DNA from: Agrococcus sp. ProA11
GTDB taxonomy: Bacteria > Actinomycetota > Actinomycetes > Actinomycetales > Microbacteriaceae
Direction of reading: 5' to 3'
Assembly (NCBI RefSeq): GCF_039880525.1
Contig: NZ_CP156989.1
Coordinates: 1,860,001-1,924,000 of the forward strand
DNA: 64,000 bases
The notes below the pieces were generated by a model. The model made no database searches and was not told the origin of the DNA. It saw only the letters and a list, made by a program, of their open reading frames with translations. The translations under genes and the position numbers were made by a program. This document shows, piece after piece, positions 36,519 to 43,759 of this stretch. Within the stretch, counting starts at the first letter, position 1. Each line of letters begins with the position of its first letter.

Positions 36519-36620
36519 ATGAACCATCACACGGCTGCGCCGACGAGTGCGTGCCAGCATCAGCCGCGACGCCTCGCCAGACGCCTCCTCGCATCTGCGG
36601 CAGCGGGTCGCCATGAGTGA
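36519..36620 (+). CDS. Possible leaderless 33-residue upstream peptide overlapping tetR
   Basis: A 33-codon frame opens with an ATG exactly 7 nt after the -10 box, so the mRNA would begin with this start codon, the common leaderless form in actinobacteria. The product is basic (RRLARRLL) with no known motif. Its stop (36618-36620) lies 8 nt inside the tetR gene, so it could couple translation to the otherwise poor tetR start. Coding is uncertain; the alternative is a GTG start for tetR at 36547. Confidence 0.3.
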   Translation: MNHHTAAPTSACQHQPRRLARRLLASAAAGRHE

Positions 36621-37248
36621 CGCCACACCGCTCGGCGACGCCGAGCCGCCCGCTGGCCTGCGGGAGCGCAAGAAGCAGCTCGCGCGGCGCACCATCGCCG
36701 ACGCGGCCTTCATGCTGACCGCCGAGCGCGGCCTCGACCATGTGACGATCGACCAGATCGCCGAGCGCGCGTTCGTCTCTCCCCGCACGGTCTCCAACTA
36801 CTTCACGTCGAAGGAGGCCGCGATCGTCGCTGCCTACAACAACGCGCCGGTGGAGCTGCTGGTGGGGCTGCACGAGCGCCCCCTCGACGAGCCGCCGCTG
36901 CACTCGCTGCGCGTGGTGCTCACCGCGGCGCTCCGCGGATGGACGCAGGAGCAGCTCGACGCGCTGCGCGCCAAGGAGCAGCTGGTCGACCGATACCCCG
37001 CGCTCGTGCCGCACCGCATGGCGCAGTTCGACGAGCTCGAGAGCCTCATCCGCGTCGCGATCGCGGAGCGCACGGGCGTCGACCCGGAGACCGACCCCCA
37101 TCCCAGGCTGGTCGCGGGCGCGGCGACCGCTGCGGTGAGGACCGCGATCCGCGTCTGGGACAACACCGACGGCGCGGCCGGCACGATCGGCGATCTGGTC
37201 GACCAGGCATTCCTCGATCTTGAGGCTGGCTTGAGTTCGGACGCCTGA
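36613..37248 (+). CDS. TetR-family transcriptional regulator
   Basis: A 211-residue repressor with an N-terminal TetR helix-turn-helix (RRTIADAAFMLTAERGLDHV and VTIDQIAERAFVSPRTVSNY, about 20-65) and a helical ligand domain that fits no narrow group; the middle aromatic residues suggest an MftR-like or broad actinobacterial type. The ATG at 36613 is used because it matches family length; it has no ribosome site and may depend on coupling with the upstream frame. Its own promoter carries a TAACGTCGTTA operator, so it likely represses itself. Targets could include the divergent pilus operon, since the operator lies in the shared gap, but this is inference. Confidence 0.85.
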   Translation: MSDATPLGDAEPPAGLRERKKQLARRTIADAAFMLTAERGLDHVTIDQIAERAFVSPRTVSNYFTSKEAAIVAAYNNAPVELLVGLHERPLDEPPLHSLRVVLTAALRGWTQEQLDALRAKEQLVDRYPALVPHRMAQFDELESLIRVAIAERTGVDPETDPHPRLVAGAATAAVRTAIRVWDNTDGAAGTIGDLVDQAFLDLEAGLSSDA

Positions 37249-37266
37249 ACGCTGAGGTCGGAGCGC

Positions 37267-37304
37267 CGAGGCGGTCCTCGCGCCTCGATCCAGCTCCGAG
37301 CTGG
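37267..37304 (+). terminator. Double hairpin after the TetR gene
   Basis: CGAGGCG/CGCCTCG (37267-37273 and 37281-37287, loop 7 nt) is followed at once by CCAGCT/AGCTGG (37290-37295 and 37299-37304, loop 3 nt). They stand between the tetR stop and the tRNA gene and could end tetR transcription. No T-run is present. Confidence 0.5.
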
Positions 37305-37377
37305 GCGGTCGCGCTCGCCGCGTGCGAGCAACGTCAGCCGCGGTGATAGATTGGGCGCTGCTGCCTCGTGCAGCCCG

Positions 37378-37450
37378 GCCCCCATAGCTCAGGGGATAGA
37401 GCGTCTGCCTCCGGAGCAGAAGGCCGCAGGTTCGAATCCTGCTGGGGGCA
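37378..37450 (+). tRNA. tRNA-Arg (anticodon CCG)
   Basis: A 73-nt cloverleaf: acceptor stem GCCCCCA (37378-37384) with TGGGGGC (37443-37449) and discriminator A37450; D arm with AGCTCAGGGGATAGAGC; anticodon stem-loop CTGCCTCCGGAGCAG with anticodon CCG reading CGG; T arm with the invariant GGTTCGAATCC. CCA is not encoded. There is no downstream integrase or duplicated 3-prime end, so it has not served as a visible integration site here. Confidence 0.97.
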
Positions 37451-37592
37451 CGGACACGGCGGCCTGCGGGCCGCCTTCGTCGTTCGTGCAGAGACGACCT
37501 CGCCGGACAGGCGCATCGGCGTGCGACACGGCAACCGCTCAGCGTTGCAGACAATGCTGAGAATATCCCCAAAACAGCGTACGCTTACGCGC

Positions 37593-38186
37593 ATGGGACG
37601 ACCGAGACTGCACGATGAGCACCTGCGCCAGCGACTGCTGGAGGCGGCGACCGATCTGATGGCGGTCGACGGCCCAGACTTCTCGCTGCGCCCGCTGGTC
37701 GCATCCGTCGGCACCTCCACGTCGGCCGTCTACTCCCTCTTCGGCTCGCGCGGCGAGCTGCTCGAAGCCATCACGCTGCGCGCCGCGCGATCGTTCATCG
37801 ACGCGCAGGAGGCGGCGCAGGTCGAGCACCCCATCCAGCGGATCCTGGGGCTCACGCACGCCATCCGGGCCTGGGCGATCACGCACCCGGCCATGTTCCA
37901 CGTCGTCTTCGGCCGGGCTCACGATTCGGTGCCTGTCGCCGAGGCTCGCGAGAGCACGATCGAGCCGCTGCGGCGCGCGGTCAGCGCGGCCATCGACGAG
38001 GGCATCCTGCACGGCGAGGCCTCGACGACGACGCATACGATCTTCGCTGGCGTGCACGGCTTCATCTCCCTCGAGCTGCTCGGCCACTACGGCGCCGAGC
38101 AGGCGGACGCGCTCTTCACCTCGATGCTCGCCGCCATCTGGCGCAGCTGGGCAACGCCCGAGCACGCGAACGCCGTCGCCGCCTGA
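37593..38186 (+). CDS. TetR-family transcriptional regulator with TetR_C_33/WHG-like domain
   Basis: A 197-residue regulator: MGRPRLHDEHLRQRLLEAA starts the helix-turn-helix domain, with FSLRPLVASVGTSTSAVYSLFGSRGELLEAI as its DNA-binding helices. The C-terminal part (IRAWAITHPAMFHVVFGR ... IFAGVHGFISLELLGHYG) is the WHG domain of many actinobacterial TetR proteins. ATG at 37593 fits family length. Upstream, GCGTACGC with a nearby TTACGC (37577-37591) is a possible self-operator. It precedes csoR by 41 nt but csoR has its own regulated promoter. Ligand and targets are unknown. Confidence 0.85.
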   Translation: MGRPRLHDEHLRQRLLEAATDLMAVDGPDFSLRPLVASVGTSTSAVYSLFGSRGELLEAITLRAARSFIDAQEAAQVEHPIQRILGLTHAIRAWAITHPAMFHVVFGRAHDSVPVAEARESTIEPLRRAVSAAIDEGILHGEASTTTHTIFAGVHGFISLELLGHYGAEQADALFTSMLAAIWRSWATPEHANAVAA

Positions 38187-38189
38187 GGG

Positions 38190-38218
38190 TTGTCGCGCAT
38201 ACCCCTCGGGGGTATGAT
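38190..38218 (+). promoter_or_regulatory. csoR promoter with copper-repressor operator
   Basis: TTGTCG (38190-38195), 17-nt spacer, TATGAT (38213-38218). The palindrome ATACCCC-TCG-GGGGTAT (38199-38215) fills the spacer and covers the first three bases of the -10 box; it is the G-tract type operator of CsoR repressors. Transcription would start near 38225, giving a leader of about three nucleotides before the csoR ATG. Confidence 0.8.
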
Positions 38219-38227
38219 AGGTGCATC

Positions 38228-38539
38228 ATGACCCTTGACACTGCAACCCCGGCACCTCCCCACGGCTACGCCGCCGACAAGGATGCGCTGCTGAAGCGCC
38301 TCCGTCGCGCGGAGGGCCAAGTGCGCGGCGTCGCCCGCATGGTCGATGAGGACGTGTACTGCATCGACATCCTCACGCAGGTCTCGGCCGCCACGAAGGC
38401 GCTCGAGACCGTCGCGCTTCAGTTGCTCGAGGATCATCTCGCGCACTGCGTCGCCGAGGCATCCGCCCAGGGCGGCCCGGTCGCGCAGCAGAAGCTCGCC
38501 GAAGCCAGCGCCGCGATCGCGCGCCTCGTGCGCTCCTGA
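38228..38539 (+). CDS. csoR: Copper-sensing repressor CsoR family
   Basis: Tetrameric all-helical repressor (DUF156) that leaves DNA when Cu(I) binds. The 103-residue protein keeps the three copper ligands Cys45 (DVYCIDIL), His70 and Cys74 (EDHLAHCV), the C-H-C set that marks copper rather than formaldehyde or persulfide sensors. RRAEGQVRGVARM (about 26-38) is the family DNA-contact helix. It sits ahead of a CopZ-like gene and copA, and near-identical operators precede csoR and copA, so it should control all three. Its mRNA is nearly leaderless, which explains the lack of a ribosome site. Confidence 0.93.
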   Translation: MTLDTATPAPPHGYAADKDALLKRLRRAEGQVRGVARMVDEDVYCIDILTQVSAATKALETVALQLLEDHLAHCVAEASAQGGPVAQQKLAEASAAIARLVRS

Positions 38540-38613
38540 CCGCTCCCCTTCCGGCACCGACCACCACGATCCCGCGGCGCACCACGGTGCGACCCATGAA
38601 CGAAAGGCATCCC

Positions 38614-38946
38614 ATGCTCCAGAACGTCGAGATCACCTCCACCCCCGCCGCGACCGACGAGCAGGCAGGCGGATGCTGCGGCGGCGGCTGCTGCTCCACC
38701 TCGGCTGAGGCCACGTCGACCGACGCCGGCACCTCGCAGTCGTTCCAGGTCGAGGGCATGACCTGCGGCCACTGCGTCTCCTCCGTCACTGAGGAGCTCG
38801 CCGGGCTCGCCGGCGTCGAGCAGGTCAACGTGCAGCTGGTCGCCGGCGGCCGCTCGACCGTCACGGTCGCTTCCGACGCCCCGCTGCGCCTCGACGACGT
38901 GCGCGCCGCGGTCAGCGAGGCCGGCTACACGCTCGTGGAGGCCTGA
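38614..38946 (+). CDS. copZ: CopZ-like heavy-metal-binding protein with extra cysteine cluster
   Basis: A 110-residue cytosolic protein with a C-terminal heavy-metal-associated domain: MTCGHCVSSV gives the Cys51-x-x-Cys54 copper site. Unlike the 70-residue CopZ chaperones it has a 45-residue N-terminal extension holding GGCCGGGCC (Cys21, 22, 26, 27), a second probable Cu(I) site. It should deliver copper to CopA. ATG at 38614 follows GAAAGGCATCCC; the earlier in-frame ATG at 38596 lacks a site. It follows csoR by 74 nt and is ended by a strong hairpin. Confidence 0.88.
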   Translation: MLQNVEITSTPAATDEQAGGCCGGGCCSTSAEATSTDAGTSQSFQVEGMTCGHCVSSVTEELAGLAGVEQVNVQLVAGGRSTVTVASDAPLRLDDVRAAVSEAGYTLVEA

Positions 38947-38960
38947 GCCTCCTGCCAGAG

Positions 38961-38990
38961 AGCGCCGTCCCCGAGGTCGGGGGCGGCGCT
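38961..38990 (+). terminator. Intrinsic terminator after copZ
   Basis: AGCGCCG-T-CCCCGA / TCGGGG-G-CGGCGCT forms a 13-pair stem with a 2-nt nominal loop (38961-38990), followed by TTCTGCGCTTC. It lies 14 nt after the copZ stop and separates csoR-copZ from copA, which has its own promoter. Confidence 0.75.
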
Positions 38991-39004
38991 TCTGCGCTTC
39001 GCGC

Positions 39005-39106
39005 GGGTCTCGTGACGCGTGCACCTGCGGTGCACGCTCCTCGACCAACGGGGCAGCGGGGTCTCGTGACGCGTGCACCTGCGGTGCGCGCTCCTCGACC
39101 GACGGG
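39005..39106 (+). repeat. Dispersed palindromic repeat, two tandem copies
   Basis: GGTCTCGTGACG, stem-loop CGTGCACCTGCGGTGCACG, CTCCTCGACC, then AACGGG at 39005-39051; a second copy at 39058-39106 differs at a few stem bases (GTGCGC) and ends GACGGG. They lie between copZ and the copA promoter. Confidence 0.8.
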
Positions 39107-39112
39107 CACAGG

Positions 39113-39141
39113 TGGACTGCTATACCCCCAGGGGGTATAGT
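39113..39141 (+). promoter_or_regulatory. copA promoter with CsoR operator
   Basis: TGGACT (39113-39118), 17-nt spacer, TATAGT (39136-39141). A perfect palindrome with ten-base arms CTATACCCCC (39120-39129) and GGGGGTATAG (39131-39140) about a single A fills the spacer and most of the -10 box. It shares ATACCCC...GGGGTAT with the csoR operator. The predicted start of transcription, 39148-39149, falls on the GTG at 39149. Confidence 0.82.
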
Positions 39142-39148
39142 GGCGCTC

Positions 39149-41350
39149 GTGACTGACACCCAGACGACCGTCGACCTCGAGATCGGCGGCATGACCTGCA
39201 GCTCGTGCGCGAACCGCATTGAGCGCAAGCTGAGCAAGCTGACCGGCGCCGAGGCGAGCGTCAACTACGCCACCGAGGTCGCCCGCGTCACGCTGCCCGA
39301 CGGTGTGACGATCGCGGATGCGATCCGCACCGTCGAGCAGACCGGCTACACCGCCGCGGTGCCCGAGCTCGAAGCCGCCGGCGATCGCGACGCCAGCGGC
39401 ACGAGCCTCACGACGCGCCTCACCGCATCCGCGATCCTGGGCGCGCCGGTGCTGCTGCTCTCGATGGTGCCGCTGCTGCAGTTCCCCGGCTGGCAGTGGG
39501 TGGCGCTGGCGCTCACGCTGCCGGTGGCCACGTGGGGCGCCTGGCCGTTCCACCGCGCTGCCGCCGTCAACCTGCGCCACGGCGCGGCGACCATGGACAC
39601 GCTCGTCTCGCTCGGTGTGATCGCAGCGCTCGGATGGTCGCTGTGGGCGCTGATCCTCGGCGACGCCGGGCGCATCGGCATGCACATGGAGATGCGCTGG
39701 TTCGGCAGCCACGGCGACGAGCTCTACCTCGAGGTCGCGGCGATCGTCACCGTCTTCCTGCTCGCGGGCCGCACCATCGAGCACCGCACCAAGCGCTCGA
39801 GCCAGCAGGCGATGCGCTCGCTCGCGCGGCTGGGCGCCAAGGAGGCGAGCGTGATCCGCGATGGGCTCGAGACGCGCATCCCGGTCGGCGACCTCGTGGT
39901 CGGCGACCGCTTCCGCGTCGTGCCGGGCGAGAAGGTCGCGGCAGACGGCGTGGTCGTCGAGGGCGCGTCGGCGATCGATGCATCGCTGCTGACCGGTGAA
40001 TCGCTGCCCGTGGAGGTCACCCCGGGCAGCGAGGTCGTCGGGGCCACGATCAACGGCCACGGCATGCTCGTGGTGGAGGCGACCCGCGTCGGCGCCGACA
40101 CCGAGCTCAGCCGCATCGCCGCGCTGCTCGAGCGCGCGCAGGACGGCAAGGCCGACGTGCAGCGCATCGCCGATCGCGTCTCGCAGTTCTTCGTGCCGAC
40201 CGTGCTGGTGCTCTCGCTGCTGTCGCTCATCGGCTGGCTCGTGCTCACCGGCGACGTGACCGCGGCGTTCACCGCCGCCGTCGCGACGCTCATCATCGCC
40301 TGCCCGTGCGCGCTGGGCCTCGCGACCCCGACCGCGCTGCTGGCCGGCACGACGCGCGGGGCCGAGCTCGGCATCCTCATCCGCGACGCGCGCGTGCTCG
40401 AGTCGAGCCGCGGCATCACCACGATGCTGGTCGACAAGACCGGCACCGTCACCGAGGGCCGGATGAGCGTGGAGAGCGTCACCGCCGCGACCGGTGAGGA
40501 TGCCGACGAGGCACTCCGCAGCGCGGCCGCCGTCGAGCGAGCGAGCGAGCACCCGATCGCGCGCGCAATCGTGGCGGCGGCGGGCGAGACACGGGTCGCG
40601 ACCGACGTGCGCGCCGCGCAGGGCGCCGGCGTCGTGGGCATGGTCGACGGGCGCGCCGTGCAGGTGGGCAAGCCGGCATGGCTCGCCGACGACTGGGGCG
40701 TCACGATGCCGCCCGAGCTCGCCGCAGCGTTCGAGGCCGCCGAGGCGAAGGGCGCGACCGCGCTCGCGATCGCGTGGGATGGCACCATGCGCGCCGTCGT
40801 CGCGGTGCGTGACACGGTCAAGCCCTCCAGTCGCGCGGCCGTCGAGCGGCTCGCGGGGCTCGGCATCGACGTGATGCTGCTGACCGGCGACCACGAGCGG
40901 GCCGCCCGCGCCGTCGCCGACGAGGTCGGCATCGAGCGCGTCCTCGCCGGGGTCTCCCCCGCCCAGAAGGTCGACGCCGTGCGTGCCGAGCAGGCCGGCG
41001 GCGCGAAGGTCGCCATGGCGGGCGACGGCGTGAACGATGCCGCCGCGCTCGCTGCCGCCGATCTCGGCCTCGCCATGGGCACCGGCACCGACGCGGCGCA
41101 GCAGGCCGCCGACATCACGCTCGTGCACGGCGACCTCGCGGGCGCCGCCGACGCGGTCGCGCTCGCACGCCGCACGCTGCGCACGATCCGCGGCAACCTC
41201 TTCTGGGCCTTCGCCTACAACGTGCTGGCGATCCCGCTCGCGATGGCCGGACTGCTCAACCCGCTGATCGCCGGCGCCGCCATGGCGTTCTCGAGCGTCT
41301 TTGTCGTGCTGCACTCGCTGACGCTGCGCCGCTTCCGGCCGACGGCCTGA
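39149..41350 (+). CDS. copA: Copper-exporting P1B-type ATPase
   Basis: Exports Cu(I) using ATP. The 733-residue protein has one N-terminal metal-binding domain (Cys17-Cys20 in MTCSSCANRIERK), eight membrane helices with the CPC copper site in IIACPCALGLATPTALLAG, actuator motif LLTGESLPVEV, phosphorylation site DKTGTVTEG, nucleotide-domain SEHPIARAI and hinge GDGVNDAAAL. The start was set at GTG 39149: the longer choice, GTG at 39140, lies inside the -10 box and cannot be transcribed from this promoter. The transcript would thus be leaderless. CsoR operator overlaps the promoter. Confidence 0.95.
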   Translation: MTDTQTTVDLEIGGMTCSSCANRIERKLSKLTGAEASVNYATEVARVTLPDGVTIADAIRTVEQTGYTAAVPELEAAGDRDASGTSLTTRLTASAILGAPVLLLSMVPLLQFPGWQWVALALTLPVATWGAWPFHRAAAVNLRHGAATMDTLVSLGVIAALGWSLWALILGDAGRIGMHMEMRWFGSHGDELYLEVAAIVTVFLLAGRTIEHRTKRSSQQAMRSLARLGAKEASVIRDGLETRIPVGDLVVGDRFRVVPGEKVAADGVVVEGASAIDASLLTGESLPVEVTPGSEVVGATINGHGMLVVEATRVGADTELSRIAALLERAQDGKADVQRIADRVSQFFVPTVLVLSLLSLIGWLVLTGDVTAAFTAAVATLIIACPCALGLATPTALLAGTTRGAELGILIRDARVLESSRGITTMLVDKTGTVTEGRMSVESVTAATGEDADEALRSAAAVERASEHPIARAIVAAAGETRVATDVRAAQGAGVVGMVDGRAVQVGKPAWLADDWGVTMPPELAAAFEAAEAKGATALAIAWDGTMRAVVAVRDTVKPSSRAAVERLAGLGIDVMLLTGDHERAARAVADEVGIERVLAGVSPAQKVDAVRAEQAGGAKVAMAGDGVNDAAALAAADLGLAMGTGTDAAQQAADITLVHGDLAGAADAVALARRTLRTIRGNLFWAFAYNVLAIPLAMAGLLNPLIAGAAMAFSSVFVVLHSLTLRRFRPTA

Positions 41351-41412
41351 GCTGCGCGCTCGCGACCGCATCCGCCCACCCGCCGCGGGCTGATTCCCTC
41401 GTCAGCGGCAGC

Positions 41413-42045
41413 TCAGCCGTCGAGCTCGTCCAGGAACTCCTGCACCTGCCGGCGCACGCGATCACGGATGCGCCGCACCGAGTCGGTGCCGAGACCCGCG
41501 GGGTCGTCGAAGTCCCAGGCTTCGATCCGCTGGCCCTCGACCGCGTCGAAGGGGTGACGGATGAGCATGGTGACGATGACGTCGGCGGCACGAGCGACGT
41601 CCTCGGTCGCGGGCTTCGGGTACTGCTCGGTGAGCGGCACCCCGTCTTCCTCCATGACGTCAGCGACGGTCCGGAGCACCTCGACCGCCGGATTGATCGC
41701 CGCCGAGAGCGCCTCGACCCGGCCCTCGCCGAGCTCGTTCAGATAGGCGGCGGCCATCTGCGAGATGCCGTCGTTGCGGATCGACTCCACCAGGATCCGC
41801 AGCGGCCCGTCGTCGTCGCGCCGCTCGCCGCGCTCGATCGCCCGCAGCCGGTCGGCGGCGAACCGAAGCGCGAGCGGCGGCAGATGCGCGTGGGAGCGCG
41901 CTGCCCGAGCGAGGGATGCGTGCGAGTCGAACACGATGCGCTCCACGGAGCGCTCGTCCATCGCCGGGTGCTGCGCCGCCAGCTGCGCGGCGCCGCGGCG
42001 GAGGACCTGCTCTGGCGCATCCGCAGCATTCTCGGTCCCCGTCAT
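41413..42045 (-). CDS. ArsC/low-molecular-weight phosphatase-like pseudoenzyme
   Basis: A 210-residue protein with two parts. Residues about 12-70 (EQVLRRGAAQLAAQHPAMDE ... LRFAADRLRAIERG) match the three-helix dimerisation domain that precedes actinobacterial arsenate reductases. Residues 82-210 follow the low-molecular-weight phosphatase/ArsC fold (SQMAAAYLNELGEGRVEALS, YPKPATEDVARAADVIVTM, IEAWDFDDPAG, VRRIRDRVRRQVQEFL). The catalytic loop, normally C-x5-R, reads S88-IRNDG-I94: both the cysteine and arginine are lost, as are the later redox cysteines. The frame is intact, so it is probably a conserved non-catalytic protein rather than debris. ATG at 42045 follows GAGGGAG. Confidence 0.75.
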   Translation of the reverse strand: MTGTENAADAPEQVLRRGAAQLAAQHPAMDERSVERIVFDSHASLARAARSHAHLPPLALRFAADRLRAIERGERRDDDGPLRILVESIRNDGISQMAAAYLNELGEGRVEALSAAINPAVEVLRTVADVMEEDGVPLTEQYPKPATEDVARAADVIVTMLIRHPFDAVEGQRIEAWDFDDPAGLGTDSVRRIRDRVRRQVQEFLDELDG

Positions 42046-42155
42046 GTCGGCTCCCTCGGTCGACGTGGCGATTCCAGGGTACGGGCGGGCCGACCGCCTG
42101 CCAAGGCCGGCCGTCGGCAGGGAGCGAGCCGCGCGCATCCAGCGGAGGAGCGCCA

Positions 42156-43589
42156 TCAGAGCTCCGGTGCGTGGCGCTCGAGGAACTCGTAGAGCTCCGC
42201 GTCGTCGACGCCGGGGAACGTGCCGCTCGGCAGCGGCGCGAGCGTGTGCTGGTGCATGCGTGCCGATGCCCAGGACTTGTGCCGCCAGCGGCCCGCGAGC
42301 GCGTCGTCCGGTCGGGCGCAGCAGCGCTCATCGGGGCATTCGGAGCGCTGGCGGAACGCGGTCTGCGCACCGCGGAAGTACTTCGCGTCGTCGAAGGGCA
42401 CGCCGAAGGAGATGGAGAACTCGCCGTCGGCGCCCGACCCGATCTGCGTCGAGCACCAGAAGGTGCCGCCAGGGGTGTCGGTGTACTGGTAGAACTCCGT
42501 CGTGCGCGAGGTGCGCTCGAATGCGCTGCGGGCCGCGAACTTGCGGCACACCAGCTGGCCCTCGGCATGGCCGGATGCGTCCACCGGGATCGGCAGGCCG
42601 TCGTTCTCGTAGACCCGGGAGAGCGCCCCGTCCTCCTGCACCCGCAGGAAGTGGACCTTGAGATCCAGGTCGCGCGTCGCGAGGTTGCTGAAGCGCATGG
42701 CGGCCGATTCGTGGGTCACGCCGAACGCATCGCGGAAGTCCTCGACCGCGAGGTTGCGCTCCCGCTTGGCGCGCCGCAGGTACTCGATCGAGCGCGTCCG
42801 CGGCATGAGCGTGGCCGCGGCGAAGTAGTTGATCTCGAGGCGCTGGCGCAGGAACTCTCGGTAGTCGTGTGGCTCTCGGTGCCCGAGGAGGCGGTGCGCG
42901 ATCGCCTGCAGCGCCATCGAGCGCAGGCCGTGCCCGCCGGGGATGGAGGCCGGCGGCAGGTAGATGCGGCCGGTCTCGAGGTCGGTCACCGAGCGCGTCG
43001 AGTGCGGCAGATCGGTGACGTAGACGAGCTCGAAGCCGAGCCGCGCCGCGATCTCGCTCACGGTGCGGTGCGTCAGGCTGCCGCCCTCGTAGCCGACCGC
43101 GCGCAGCTGCTCCTCGGCCAGCTCGTCGAGCTCCGGCAGCGTGTTGTCGGCAGCCCGCATCGCATGGCGCAGTTCCGTGGCATCCCTGCGGGCCTGCTCG
43201 GGTGTCGCGATCGCCTCGCGCGCGCGGCGATCCAGCTCCCGATGCAGGCCCACCAGGGCGCGCAGCGTCTCCTCGCTCATGGAGCGCGTCGGCCGCACCG
43301 CTGGCAGCCCCAGGCGCTGATAGCTCGCACCCTCCTGCAGCCGAGCGAGGTCGAGCTCCAACCGCGAGCGCTCCGTCGGCGGCTCGGGGTCGAGCAGCTG
43401 CGACGTGGAGACGTCCAGCACATCGGCGATCGCCTGCAGGTGACTGAGCTTCGGCTCGCGATGCCCGTTCTCGATCAGCGAGAGCTGGCTGCCGGCGAGG
43501 CCGATGCGCTCGCCGAGCGCATCGAGGGTGAGATCCGCTGCCGTGCGGAAATGCCGGATGCGGTGCCCGAGAACTGCTGCGTCGACCAT
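42156..43589 (-). CDS. RamB-like short-chain acyl metabolism regulator (XRE + IrrE-like)
   Basis: A 477-residue regulator: N-terminal XRE helix-turn-helix ([20 protein letters not shown], about 25-44), a middle IrrE N-terminal-like domain ([19 protein letters not shown], with the zinc-peptidase-like HxxxGH shape but no HExxH), and a C-terminal DUF2083 domain with cysteine motif [10 protein letters not shown]. This set defines the RamB/PrpR/ScfR group controlling acetate, propionate and gluconeogenic genes. It is divergent from pckG, and the shared gap holds GAAAGTTC-type inverted sites. ATG at 43589 is used. Confidence 0.85.
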   Translation of the reverse strand: MVDAAVLGHRIRHFRTAADLTLDALGERIGLAGSQLSLIENGHREPKLSHLQAIADVLDVSTSQLLDPEPPTERSRLELDLARLQEGASYQRLGLPAVRPTRSMSEETLRALVGLHRELDRRAREAIATPEQARRDATELRHAMRAADNTLPELDELAEEQLRAVGYEGGSLTHRTVSEIAARLGFELVYVTDLPHSTRSVTDLETGRIYLPPASIPGGHGLRSMALQAIAHRLLGHREPHDYREFLRQRLEINYFAAATLMPRTRSIEYLRRAKRERNLAVEDFRDAFGVTHESAAMRFSNLATRDLDLKVHFLRVQEDGALSRVYENDGLPIPVDASGHAEGQLVCRKFAARSAFERTSRTTEFYQYTDTPGGTFWCSTQIGSGADGEFSISFGVPFDDAKYFRGAQTAFRQRSECPDERCCARPDDALAGRWRHKSWASARMHQHTLAPLPSGTFPGVDDAELYEFLERHAPEL

Positions 43590-43602
43590 TGCCCCAGTCT
43601 AC

Positions 43603-43709
43603 GAAAGTTCAACTGAATCTTCGCCATATTTCCTGGAAGCGATGTTCTGAGCTTGCTCACGCCACCCCTGTGGCGGTAAGTTTCGTGAGTGTGAAGGATG
43701 CGAACTTTC
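43603..43709. promoter_or_regulatory. Inverted GAAAGTTC sites between ramB-like gene and pckG
   Basis: GAAAGTTC at 43603-43610 and its exact complement GAACTTTC at 43702-43709 lie near the two ends of the 170-nt divergent gap; GTAAGTTTCGTG near 43677 is a third, weaker match. RamB of Corynebacterium binds AAAGTTTGC-type sites, so these are candidate operators for self-control and control of pckG. Confidence 0.45.
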
Positions 43710-43759
43710 TTCTGAAGCATTGCGGTCCGCACGCTCGCCCGGCGCAGAAGACTCGAACC

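Noticed and set aside
37378-37450. tRNA-Arg as an integration site
   Set aside because: No integrase, phage gene or copy of the tRNA 3-prime end is found in the window.
39140-39148. GTG at 39140 as copA start
   Set aside because: It lies in the -10 hexamer TATAGT, so it would not be in the mRNA made from this promoter.
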